DNA of 64,000 bases, taken from positions 62,001 to 126,000 of the forward strand of contig JAEZCE010000045.1 of the NCBI GenBank assembly GCA_023429995.1, read 5' to 3'. The notes beneath the pieces are model-generated. The model was not told where the DNA came from. It was given only the letters and a program-made list of their open reading frames with translations, and searched no databases. Source of the stretch: Bacillota bacterium (GTDB lineage Bacteria > Bacillota > UBA4882 > UBA8346). The position numbers and the translations under genes are program-made. This document shows, piece after piece, positions 37,103-45,549 of the stretch. Within the stretch, counting starts at the first letter, position 1, and every line of letters starts with the position of its first letter.

Positions 37103-38650
37103 ATGAAACGAATTTTGAATTTATCCATTCCAGGCTATACGTGTCCTGAAGGTAATTCCGATGGCGGAGCCTATCCGATTTATAGTTACCGCCCGGATTA
37201 CAATGCATTTATTGAGAAAGTCTCGGAAGAGAGAAGCATCGATCAGATTATGGGCTTCTTTGATTTAAAAACATTTCTGCTCGGGCCTTTTCCGGGAGAA
37301 TTGTTCAATCTTTGCGCTATGACCACTAAACCCCATACAACCCATATCACCTATTTCAAAAAAAATAAAGCCAATTTGTACGACCCGGCGGATGTTTCGG
37401 CATTGATTCCGGATCAATTGGTTGGAGACTTAAAAGTTATCCACGTTACCGACATTAAGAGTGATATTTCCGTTGGCGATATCAAAAAAAACGACATATC
37501 CAAGGGCGATATCGTGTTTTTAAATACCAATTTCAGCAAAAATTATCGCGATATGAAGCCAACTAAAAAGTATTATACCGGGCTTCCCGGTCTTAGCTTT
37601 GCAGCAGCAGAACACCTGGTAAATGTGGGTGTAAAAGCTATCGGCATTGACGCCCGTACCATAGAACCTTTGGAAAAAAGCAACCGGGGCAATGTATCCA
37701 TCATTGATTTATTTAACCAAGCCGGCATACCGGTTGTGGAGGATTTGGCGAACCTGGAATCCGTCACCAACAATTTGAAATGGGCGATGATTGGAGTGCC
37801 TGTGAAAATACATGGGGCTTTGGGAGGGGCAGCCCGGGTTATTGCTATTAATCCCGATAAACCGGAAGAATATTTAGATTTGTCTCACAAGGTCAAGTCG
37901 TACCCGGATACCAGGTTTGACAGGCCTCATGGCTGGGAACTGCCCTTACCGGAACGAATTGAACCCAGGGATATGCAGAATCAAATTTCCAGATGGACTA
38001 GGCTTTTACCCTTTATTCTTGAAGGCGATGATGTCAGAACCCCGGATGGCAGAAGTCAAGAGATGTATATGTATTTCAGTCACGCTTCAAACACTCATGC
38101 TGAATGCGCATATTTTGATCCATTTAATTACCATCAAATATCAGAAGACATCATGCTAAAATATAAAGAAATGCCTATTGATAGGCTGATTGGAAATGCA
38201 TCAATTCTTGATCTTAGCGAAAGTATTGGTCCGAGGCAGACGATTGATGTGGATCTTCTTGAAAAATCGGATGCAGACATACATAAAGGTGATGTTCTTT
38301 TTGTACGGGCGGATATCAATGACTGGTATTTGTTTGGAAAGTCTATTGATATAACGCCGGGCTTCACGGTTGGCGCCGCAAGGTGGCTAACGGATAAGGG
38401 TATCAAAGCCATTGTCATCGATTTTCCTTCCGTTGAAAAATCCAATCCACCCAGTGGTATTGATGGAATGCGATATACATCCAATGATGTGCATTATTAT
38501 TTCCATGATAACGATATTCCTGTAATTGAAAAGGCTACTAAGCTTTCTCATATTAAACAGAAGAGATTTTCAACAGCTATCTTGCCGTTGCCCGCCCATA
38601 ACCTTGGGGGATTCCCGGTTGATATTTTTGTGTGGGAAGATTGGAAATAA
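37103..38650 (+). CDS. Tandem cyclase-fold (kynurenine formamidase-like) protein
   Basis: 515 aa made of two cyclase-family (PF04199-type) halves, about 1-255 and 260-515. Each opens with a LNLS or LDLSHKV strand. The metal motif HxGTHxDxP is degenerate: the first half has KPHTTHITYF and the second has SNTHAECAYFDPF. Both halves retain KGDIVF/KGDVLFVRAD and GxSxxAAxHL-like segments. Cyclase-fold enzymes hydrolyse amides or lactones using a metal; with both motifs altered, activity or substrate may differ. It is the first gene before a sugar-type ABC importer and behind two identical operators, so it probably acts on the imported compound. AAGGAGAG precedes the ATG. Confidence 0.82.
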   Translation: MKRILNLSIPGYTCPEGNSDGGAYPIYSYRPDYNAFIEKVSEERSIDQIMGFFDLKTFLLGPFPGELFNLCAMTTKPHTTHITYFKKNKANLYDPADVSALIPDQLVGDLKVIHVTDIKSDISVGDIKKNDISKGDIVFLNTNFSKNYRDMKPTKKYYTGLPGLSFAAAEHLVNVGVKAIGIDARTIEPLEKSNRGNVSIIDLFNQAGIPVVEDLANLESVTNNLKWAMIGVPVKIHGALGGAARVIAINPDKPEEYLDLSHKVKSYPDTRFDRPHGWELPLPERIEPRDMQNQISRWTRLLPFILEGDDVRTPDGRSQEMYMYFSHASNTHAECAYFDPFNYHQISEDIMLKYKEMPIDRLIGNASILDLSESIGPRQTIDVDLLEKSDADIHKGDVLFVRADINDWYLFGKSIDITPGFTVGAARWLTDKGIKAIVIDFPSVEKSNPPSGIDGMRYTSNDVHYYFHDNDIPVIEKATKLSHIKQKRFSTAILPLPAHNLGGFPVDIFVWEDWK

Positions 38651-38908
38651 AACGGGATTGATTTAAACGGGTCCGGAGTAAGTGCGAAGGGGCATTTATT
38701 CCGCACCCGATTTGGATTTTTCGGTACTTTACCAACACGACTATTTTCTTAATCAGTACCGGCATTGATTTTTCGTTAGGCGATTTCAAATGAAAGGAGT
38801 GGTTAATTGCTTTTTAGCCCCATTCCAGAGTGTTAAAGGTTAGGCTTGAGTAACGACAGATTTAGAAATTATGCAATATTGACTGAATAAAAAAGGGAGG
38901 GTTTTTAT

Positions 38909-40198
38909 ATGCATAAGAGTTCGTCTGTTATTTTAGGGATTTTGTTGAGCGTCGTTTTAATTTGGGCGCCTATTTTTACCGCTGAAGGCAAGAGTTCGCA
39001 GAAAGTTTTGCGGATAATGGTATCGGAAGGAAGCTCGGGAAGGACAATCAGCCAGGCGATGAAGGATTACGAGGCAGCCAAGGGTGTTAAGGTAGAAGTA
39101 CTTTCCTATCCCTATGGTGATACCCACGATAAACAGCTTTTGGAATTAAGAAATAAATCGAAAAACATCGATATTGTCAATGTTGATTCCCAGATATGGC
39201 TGGCTGAACTCAACAGTTATTTGCAGCCGTTGCAACCCTATATCCAGAAAAGCAAATTTGATACGGGAATCTATGTTCCATCCATGCTGAACATGTTCAC
39301 CATGAAAATTCAGAATCAAAATAGATTACTTGCCTTACCCATGCGGATTGGGGGGTGGGTTCTTATTTATAGAACCGATTTGTTGAAAGCTAAAAATTTG
39401 CCTGTACCAAAGACGATGGATGAATTTTTAAGTACAGCCCAAAAATTGACAGAGGACAATGTATATGGATTTTCAGCAGCTTTTAAGCAGACCAATTATC
39501 TAGTAGCTCAATGGGTTCCTTTCCTCTATAGTTTCGGAGGAAACATCTTAAATGAAAACATGACCAAAGCAGTTTTCAATAGCCCACAGGGGAGAAAGGC
39601 CACCCAATTTCTGATCGATCTTTATAAAAATTATAAAGTAGTGCCTCCTTCGGCCATCGATTATGAACAGGACGGCGTTATTTCATCCATGCAACAAGGA
39701 ATAACGGCAATGGCTATAACTTATTCACCTTATTTTCAAGAAATAAACAACCCGAAAAAATCCAAGTTTGCCGGAAACTTTGCGGTTGCGCCGTTTCTTC
39801 CCTATGATAAAGACTCCGGCCTGACTTCGGGAATCACTGAAATTTCAGGCTGGGGGCTTGGAGTAAGCAAATACAGCGCTAATAAGGAATTGGCATGGGA
39901 TGTCATCCAATTTGTGTGCGGCGAAGAAGAACAGAGGAAGCTTGCTGTACAGAATAATAATTCTCCCAGTGTTTCCAAAACTTTTAACGACCCTGAATAT
40001 TTAAAGGTATATCCGGAAGCAAAATCGGTATTAACTTCCCTCCAGGGCGCTAAGTCGCGACCGGGTACACTTCGTTGGACGAGAGTTGAGGATGTGCTGT
40101 CAAGAGAGCTTTCGGCGGCAATCACCGGCCAAAAGACCGTCAATAAAATGCTTGAAGATGCTGAAAAAGAAGTTAATCAAATTTTAGGGGCCAAATAA
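38909..40198 (+). CDS. ABC importer extracellular binding protein (family 1)
   Basis: 429 aa. The signal peptide is about 1-26 (ILLSVVLIWAPIFTAEG), with no lipobox. The CUT1-type binding fold begins KVLRIMVSEGSSGRTISQAM. Late motifs are GITEISGWGLGVSKYS and WDVIQFVCGEEEQ. AAAAGGGAGGG precedes the ATG. It is followed by a long intergenic stem-loop and two permeases. The ligand may be a sugar, polyol or modified carbohydrate handled by the cyclase-like enzyme; this is inference. The 258-base gap upstream shows no clear promoter. Confidence 0.92.
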   Translation: MHKSSSVILGILLSVVLIWAPIFTAEGKSSQKVLRIMVSEGSSGRTISQAMKDYEAAKGVKVEVLSYPYGDTHDKQLLELRNKSKNIDIVNVDSQIWLAELNSYLQPLQPYIQKSKFDTGIYVPSMLNMFTMKIQNQNRLLALPMRIGGWVLIYRTDLLKAKNLPVPKTMDEFLSTAQKLTEDNVYGFSAAFKQTNYLVAQWVPFLYSFGGNILNENMTKAVFNSPQGRKATQFLIDLYKNYKVVPPSAIDYEQDGVISSMQQGITAMAITYSPYFQEINNPKKSKFAGNFAVAPFLPYDKDSGLTSGITEISGWGLGVSKYSANKELAWDVIQFVCGEEEQRKLAVQNNNSPSVSKTFNDPEYLKVYPEAKSVLTSLQGAKSRPGTLRWTRVEDVLSRELSAAITGQKTVNKMLEDAEKEVNQILGAK

Positions 40199-40243
40199 TA
40201 ATATGCAATACTGAATATTCCATGATTTGAATCTCCTTATTTT

Positions 40244-40283
40244 GAAATTGCAAACAACTTCGCAAGAAATTGTTTGCAATTTC
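40244..40283 (+). other. Intergenic stem-loop between binding protein and permease genes
   Basis: GAAATTGCAAACAA (40244-40257) pairs perfectly over 14 bp with TTGTTTGCAATTTC (40270-40283), around a loop that can itself pair CTT with AAG. No T-run follows. Such hairpins often protect the abundant binding-protein message and lower permease expression. Confidence 0.8.
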
Positions 40284-40372
40284 GCCCCATAGTTATACAG
40301 AAATCTGCGAAAACCGCGCACGATTTTGTCATTATTATTTGTGTCGGCAGCGGCGGCGGAATGGAGACTGAA

Positions 40373-41269
40373 ATGGCAAAGCAGAAGATGATACATATCG
40401 AAAGCTTGAAAAACAGAGACGGGTATTTGTTTTTGATGCCGGCTTTGTTGGTATTGGTTGCTGTTTTAATCGTTCCTCTTTTTAGCAGTTTGGTTTTGAG
40501 TTTTATTGAGTGGAATTATATGGATCCCGAAAGCGTTCCGAAATTTGTGGGGATTCAAAATTACATTCATACACTGACCAACCCGCAGGATATTAATTCT
40601 TTTAAAGTAACTTTTTCTTTTATGAGCATCTCCATAGCATTGGAGCTATTATTGGGGATAAGCATAGCGCTTCTTTTAAATGGAAATCTCAGAGGACTCA
40701 AGGTTTTTCGATCCCTAATCATTATGCCGATGATGATTGCGGAAGTGGTTGCTTCGTTATGCTGGAGATATATGCTTCAATCGGACTTCGGAATTGTGAA
40801 CTATTTTCTAAAAGTAATGCACATTGGCGCTCAGGCTTGGACGGATCAAAATCATGCCTTAATATCGATCATTTTAATGGAAGTATGGCAGAACACGCCC
40901 TTTGTGATCTTGATTATATTAGCCGCCTTACAATCTTTACCCAGTGATACCATGGAAGCGGCAGATGTGGACGGCGCAAATTATTTTCAGAAATTATTTG
41001 CAGTTGTTTTCCCGGTGATCAGGCCTCAAATCTTGATTGTTCTGGTTTTCAGAACGATGTTTGCGTTGAGGGCGTTCACTCAGCCTTGGGTTTTAACGGG
41101 GGGAGGTCCCGCCGACAAAACGCTGGTCCTTGGAATCGATATATATAGAAAGGCTTTTCGATATTACGATATGGGTCTTGCCAATGCTCTTTCCTGGATT
41201 CTTATTTTTGTGACCATTTGCATTGTTATTGCATATATCGCATTACTCGATAAGGAGGACTACTCGTAA
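40373..41269 (+). CDS. ABC sugar transporter permease (MalF/UgpA type)
   Basis: 298 aa from ATG 40373, six bases after GGAG; ATG 40361 is an alternative, and the upstream frame to 40274 lies in the hairpin. Six hydrophobic segments; the EAA loop is TMEAADVDGANYFQKLF, followed by the CUT1 motif WVLTGGGPADKTLVLGIDIY. It pairs with the next gene, whose ATG shares one base with its stop. No ATPase gene is linked. Confidence 0.92.
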   Translation: MAKQKMIHIESLKNRDGYLFLMPALLVLVAVLIVPLFSSLVLSFIEWNYMDPESVPKFVGIQNYIHTLTNPQDINSFKVTFSFMSISIALELLLGISIALLLNGNLRGLKVFRSLIIMPMMIAEVVASLCWRYMLQSDFGIVNYFLKVMHIGAQAWTDQNHALISIILMEVWQNTPFVILIILAALQSLPSDTMEAADVDGANYFQKLFAVVFPVIRPQILIVLVFRTMFALRAFTQPWVLTGGGPADKTLVLGIDIYRKAFRYYDMGLANALSWILIFVTICIVIAYIALLDKEDYS

Positions 41270-42159
41270 TGTTTCGGACATATGAAGACCTTCAATCGTT
41301 GAAGATTATAACAACTCAGAAGACCCATAAGAACCTGCAATGGGTGAAGAACTTTTTCCGGTATGCTTTAATAACAGTGCTGCTTGTTTTTACGGTGTTT
41401 CCGGTATTATGGGCGATGCTGGCGAGTTTTAAGAAACCGATGGATGCTATTTCAATGACTCCATTGTTTATTTTTAAGCCAACCCTGGAGAACTATAGCG
41501 ATCTTTTTACGAAAACCGATATTCCGTTTTTAAAATATTTTATGAATTCGATGATTATCAGCCTTACCAGTATGGTCATATCGATTTTGTTTGCCTGCAT
41601 GGCCGGGTACAGTCTTGCCCGGATTAGGCCGAGAGGCTCGAGATTTCTTACCGTTTTTATATTGGCGGTCAGGATGCTGCCCCCGATAGTCATCATTGTT
41701 CCTCTTTATATTTTTTACAATTCTATCGGCATATTGGATACTTTGGTTGGGCTGATCATACCTTACACGGCGTTAAACATCCCACTGGCCACCTGGATGA
41801 TGCACAGTTTTTTCAAGGGACTTCCCAAACAGCTTGAAGAGGCGGCGATGATCGACGGTTGCGGAAGAATCAGAACTTTTTTAAATGTAATCCTCCCGCT
41901 GACGGCTCCGGGCATAGCGGCAACTTCGATATTTTGTTTCATATTGGCCTGGAATGATTTCTTGCTGGCCTTACCGCTTACAAGCATCAGTGCGGTTCCG
42001 CTTCCGGTTATCGCATCCTCGGTCCGTGCGGAGGAAGGCGTCCTTTGGGGAAAGTTAGGCGCAGTCATTACAATATTGGTCATTCCGGTTTTTATCTTTA
42101 CGTTATTCGTGCAAAAGCATATTATAAGCGGCTTGGTATCGGGTGCGGTGAAAGAATAG
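41269..42159 (+). CDS. ABC sugar transporter permease (MalG/UgpE type)
   Basis: 296 aa, translationally coupled to the previous permease (TAATG) behind AAGGAGG. The N-terminus is longer than usual, with about 28 hydrophilic residues before TM1. The EAA loop is QLEEAAMIDGCGRIRTF, and the C-terminus VQKHIISGLVSGAVKE is typical. It completes the second CUT1 importer in the window. Confidence 0.94.
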   Translation: MFRTYEDLQSLKIITTQKTHKNLQWVKNFFRYALITVLLVFTVFPVLWAMLASFKKPMDAISMTPLFIFKPTLENYSDLFTKTDIPFLKYFMNSMIISLTSMVISILFACMAGYSLARIRPRGSRFLTVFILAVRMLPPIVIIVPLYIFYNSIGILDTLVGLIIPYTALNIPLATWMMHSFFKGLPKQLEEAAMIDGCGRIRTFLNVILPLTAPGIAATSIFCFILAWNDFLLALPLTSISAVPLPVIASSVRAEEGVLWGKLGAVITILVIPVFIFTLFVQKHIISGLVSGAVKE

Positions 42160-42233
42160 GAAATAATTCGCGCAGAGAAAGTTTAGATTTAAGTTTTGTG
42201 TTTTCAATTATTACGGAATTGTGAGAGGGAATT

Positions 42234-42446
42234 ATGCCGCAAACCGAAACAAGCTCCCGACTTTCCTTAGAACAGAAAATAGCCGTCGGTCGCCGTAAAC
42301 TTCAGGAAGCTTACGACGACCGAGGTTGTATCGACTCGGTAGTTTTAGCCGCCAGTATTAAGCTGGATAGGCTGGTAACCCGTTTTCAGCAAAAGATGGT
42401 GAAAAACACGGTTCCGGGGTTTATGCCGCGAAAGTGGAGAAAATGA
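42234..42446 (+). CDS. Spo0E-like sporulation phosphatase
   Basis: 70 aa helical-hairpin protein. LEQKIAVGRRKLQEAYDDRG, then ASIKLDRLV, matches the Spo0E/Rap-independent aspartyl-phosphatase family, in which the SxxLDxxI segment contacts phospho-Spo0A. The Arg and Lys-rich tail (PRKWRK) is extra. GAGAGGG precedes the ATG. It would delay sporulation by dephosphorylating Spo0A. It lies 75 bases after the ABC permease on the same strand, so co-expression with nutrient uptake is possible. Small size and divergence make the call likely rather than certain. Confidence 0.75.
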   Translation: MPQTETSSRLSLEQKIAVGRRKLQEAYDDRGCIDSVVLAASIKLDRLVTRFQQKMVKNTVPGFMPRKWRK

Positions 42447-42572
42447 CGAATCCATTCATATTTTTAACGGAATTGCCCGCACTGCAGGAAATTTACAAAT
42501 AGGTTCAAAGGCGATATACTTAGTGTAGAATTTTGCATGGGATCAATATGGGAGTTTATAGGAGCAATTATT

Positions 42573-43577
42573 TTGAGAGTTACGATAAAGAAAATTGCAC
42601 AGATAGCAGGAGTTTCTGTTGGAACGGCGTCTGAAGCCCTAAACAATACCGGGAGAATTAATTCAAAAACTGCTGAAAAAGTGCTGCAAGTTGCAGATAG
42701 CTTAAATTACAGGCCTAATAGCATGGCCAAGGCTTTGTTGAGTCAAAAAAGCAGCACCATCGGTTTTGTACTGGATTATTATCAAAACATCAGAACTCAT
42801 ATGGGAAGCGCTGAAATGTTGATTGGAGCCATTAATGAAGCGGGTTTAAATAATTATGATTTACTCACGACTATAGCTCCCAAGGACGCCAATATTATCG
42901 AACATGGCCTCAATTTATTTAATTCCAAAAAAATTGACGGGATTTTATTTTACGGTGTCAGGCCGAATAATTTAAGTATTAACAAACTAGTTGAAAAGAC
43001 TGTTCCATATGTTATTTTGTCGGGTGGAATCTGGGACGAGAGAATCGTCACGGTAACATTGGATACAGTCAAAGCGGCCTATACTCTCGTAGAGTACCTT
43101 ATTGAAAAGGGCCACCGGAATATTGCCCATATTTCAGGTTCGGATCGGACTTACGGAGGGATCGGAAGAAAGAATGGTTATCTGGAGGCATTGAAACAGC
43201 ATGACATTTCCCCAGATGAAGGCTTTATCGTCACTACCAGTTATGGAGTGGAATATGGATATCATGCCATGAAAGAGTTACTGCAGAAGAGAACCGGTAT
43301 TACAGCCGTATTTTGCGGTTCCGATGATTTGGCTGTCGGAGCATGCAATTATCTACAGGAAATTAACGTGGCTATCGGAACCGATGTTGATATTGTCTGT
43401 ATTAGCAATGATAAGCAATTTGCCGCTTATACTCCAAAACTGACGACCATCGGAATCGATTTCAGGCAAATGGGACAACAGGCGACTTACTTGTTGTTTG
43501 AGTGGTTAAAAAATGACGGTATACAGAATAAGAAAATTGTAATGGACTATAATTTCCTAAAAGGGGATACGGCCTAA
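42573..43577 (+). CDS. LacI/GalR-family transcriptional regulator
   Basis: 334 aa from TTG 42573, eight bases after GGAG, which puts the helix-turn-helix (VTIKKIAQIAGVSVGTASEA) at the very N-terminus as in all LacI proteins; the frame from 42537 adds unrelated residues. The hinge helix is YRPNSMAKALLSQKS. The core has the periplasmic-binding-like fold with FCGSDDLAVGACNYL and FRQMGQQATYLL. It probably represses the cyclase-ABC operon through the two AATTTGAAAGCTTTCAAATT operators. The effector is unknown. Confidence 0.9.
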   Translation: MRVTIKKIAQIAGVSVGTASEALNNTGRINSKTAEKVLQVADSLNYRPNSMAKALLSQKSSTIGFVLDYYQNIRTHMGSAEMLIGAINEAGLNNYDLLTTIAPKDANIIEHGLNLFNSKKIDGILFYGVRPNNLSINKLVEKTVPYVILSGGIWDERIVTVTLDTVKAAYTLVEYLIEKGHRNIAHISGSDRTYGGIGRKNGYLEALKQHDISPDEGFIVTTSYGVEYGYHAMKELLQKRTGITAVFCGSDDLAVGACNYLQEINVAIGTDVDIVCISNDKQFAAYTPKLTTIGIDFRQMGQQATYLLFEWLKNDGIQNKKIVMDYNFLKGDTA

Positions 43578-43653
43578 AATTGAAGCAGAACCTTAGTAAA
43601 CTCTCTTAAAACCGAAAACGCAATCTACAGGAAAAACTTTGAGACTTAATTAA

Positions 43654-43686
43654 AGGGCCGGCTCTATTTAAGAACCGGCCTTTTAA
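43654..43686 (+). terminator. Terminator after the LacI gene
   Basis: AAAGGGCCGGCTC pairs with GAACCGGCCTTTT with one wobble and one mismatch; T-rich sequence follows, including seven T at 43694. Between here and the promoter at 44003 I see no gene or repeat. Confidence 0.75.
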
Positions 43687-44002
43687 TTGACTTTTTTTAT
43701 ATCCAGCCTTTAGGGGCAGCAATTACTGAATTTCAACGATGATCATGATTTCAACGGGTTATTTTGAATTATGCAGGTTTTTTACTTTAAATAACCCAAC
43801 ATTAAACAGGGTGCTCATCATGTTTCCAAAGCGGAAAATAAAGAATGATGGCTTTCCCCAAGCCGGGAGTAGGAAAATCATAAGAATGAGGGATGTGGCA
43901 AAGCTATGAATAGAATTGGGGAGGCCTGCCCTTATGGCATTACAAGAGAAAATTCAATAATTAAAAGGCACTATAACAAGTTTGTAACTTAAGAAAGAGC
44001 TA

Positions 44003-44031
44003 TTGACATCTTTTTACACATGAGGTATTAT
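44003..44031 (+). promoter_or_regulatory. Sigma-A promoter of the nitrogenase-like/OAH sulfhydrylase operon
   Basis: TTGACA (44003-44008), 17 bases and TATTAT (44026-44031) match the consensus at 11 of 12 positions. The leader is about 165 bases and contains the attenuator at 44114. Confidence 0.85.
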
Positions 44032-44113
44032 TAATTCAATGAAATTATACTAAATAGATAGATTTACTTAAAATTGTTTTGTAACCGGATATTCGTGGCT
44101 GACCAGAAAACTG

Positions 44114-44178
44114 GAGGCTAAATCATTTCCCTTTCCCCGTACGAACGGGCAAGGAGTGATTTAGCCTCTTATTTTTTA
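44114..44178 (+). terminator. Intrinsic attenuator in the operon leader
   Basis: GAGGCTAAATCA (44114-44125) pairs perfectly with TGATTTAGCCTC (44157-44168). Inner pairs TCC/GGA and CCCGT/ACGGG make one long stem closed by an ACGA loop, and TTATTTTTT follows. It sits 27 bases before the first gene, so most transcripts would stop here unless it is relieved. A small CCAG-AAAA-CTGG hairpin (44103-44114) overlaps its foot and could compete. It matches no riboswitch class that I know; no S-box or T-box core is present. Confidence 0.85.
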
Positions 44179-44204
44179 TAAAAAAGCAGCAAGGGAGTGC
44201 CAAA

Positions 44205-45524
44205 ATGAGTTTTGATTTTGATACTTTAAAGGTGCAGGCTGGGTACAAAGCCGACCGGCATAACAATGCGGTCTCTGTGCCGATATATCAAACCACCGCA
44301 TTTGCCTTGGGCGACAGCTACCGGGCCGACCGGTTGTTTTCCTTTTCGGAGGATGACCCGATTTATACGCGGCTTTCCAATCCAACCATCGATGTTTTGG
44401 AAAAAAGATTGGCCGCCCTTCACGGTGCTGCCGGATCCATAGCGTTAGCCTCAGGGATGGCGGCGGTTTCTTATGCATTGCTGAATGTTGCGGGGAAAGG
44501 CGGCAGAATTCTAACAACGGCCAGACTTTACGGTGGAACGGTGGACAGTTTTTCTTCGGTGTTCCTGGACTTGGGCCTGGCGATCGATCTGGTGGAAAAT
44601 CCGGACGATCCCGCCGAATTTCAAAAGAAACTGACCCCGGACACCAAAGGGATTTTCATCGAAAGCCTAACCAACCCGTTTGTGACCATCCCGGATCTGG
44701 AGGCGATTGCCGACATCGCTCATGCACACGGCATTCCGTTGATTGTCGATAATACGGTAGCAACGCCTTACCTGTTGAACCCCTTTGAACACGGGGCGGA
44801 CGTGGTGGTTTATTCGGCCACCAAGGCCCTTTCCGGTCACGGCAATGTGATTGCCGGCGTGGTGATTGAAAGTGGCCGATTTAATTATGGAAACGGCAAT
44901 TTTCCCCATTTTGAAAAACCGCTTTGGTTTTTGCGGGATGGCAATGATGTGGAACGCAATATTTTGCAGGTGTTTTCCAAGATCCCCTTTACGGGCCGGT
45001 TGCGGGCGGTTCATCTTAATTATCTCGGCGCAGCCCTTTCCCCTTTCGATGCTTATCTAGTGCTGCTGGGGCTGGAAACACTTTCGGAACGCGTGAATAA
45101 GCAAGTGGCCAATACCCAATCGATATTGGAGTATCTAGAAAAAAATGAACATGTTCGATGGGTGCGCCATCCTTACGCCAAAAGCAACCCCTATAAAGCC
45201 CTGGCGGAACGGTATTTTCCTAAAGGAGCGGGTTCGATTTTATCGTTTGGTTTTAAGGGCACGGAAGAACAAAAACGGATTTTTTTGGCATCAACCAAGA
45301 TCTTTGGATATCAGGCCAATATTGGAGATGCCCGTTCATTGATTATTAATCCCGCCCAAACCACTCATGTGGAGCTGACGTTGGAACAACGGGAACTGGT
45401 AGGGCTTAGCTTGGATACCATCCGCTTGTCTTTGGGGCTGGAAAGCGCCAAAGACCTAATCGTTGATTTGGATCAGGCGTTCCAAACGGCCTTTGGGGAA
45501 CAGCGGGGTAAAGATGAGCCGTAA
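44205..45524 (+). CDS. O-acetylhomoserine aminocarboxypropyltransferase/sulfhydrylase, paralogue 1
   Basis: 439 aa PLP enzyme of the Cys/Met metabolism family. Motifs are TLKVQAGYKADRHNNAVSVP, ALASGMAAVSYAL, VDNTVATPYLLNPFEHGADV and the PLP-Lys segment VVYSATKALSGHGN. It joins a thiol (sulfide or methanethiol) to O-acetylhomoserine, giving homocysteine or methionine in the cytoplasm. GCAAGGGAG precedes the ATG. It is the first gene behind the attenuator and directly before the nitrogenase-like genes, so it likely captures the thiol they release. About half of its residues match paralogue 2 by eye. Confidence 0.92.
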   Translation: MSFDFDTLKVQAGYKADRHNNAVSVPIYQTTAFALGDSYRADRLFSFSEDDPIYTRLSNPTIDVLEKRLAALHGAAGSIALASGMAAVSYALLNVAGKGGRILTTARLYGGTVDSFSSVFLDLGLAIDLVENPDDPAEFQKKLTPDTKGIFIESLTNPFVTIPDLEAIADIAHAHGIPLIVDNTVATPYLLNPFEHGADVVVYSATKALSGHGNVIAGVVIESGRFNYGNGNFPHFEKPLWFLRDGNDVERNILQVFSKIPFTGRLRAVHLNYLGAALSPFDAYLVLLGLETLSERVNKQVANTQSILEYLEKNEHVRWVRHPYAKSNPYKALAERYFPKGAGSILSFGFKGTEEQKRIFLASTKIFGYQANIGDARSLIINPAQTTHVELTLEQRELVGLSLDTIRLSLGLESAKDLIVDLDQAFQTAFGEQRGKDEP

Positions 45525-45549
45525 TGATATGTTGAAACAGGAGGAAATA

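Noticed and set aside
44032..44204. S-box, T-box or molybdenum-cofactor riboswitch before the OAH sulfhydrylase gene
   Set aside because: The conserved cores of these RNAs are absent and the leader upstream of the terminator is only about 75 bases. Only the attenuator itself is supported.
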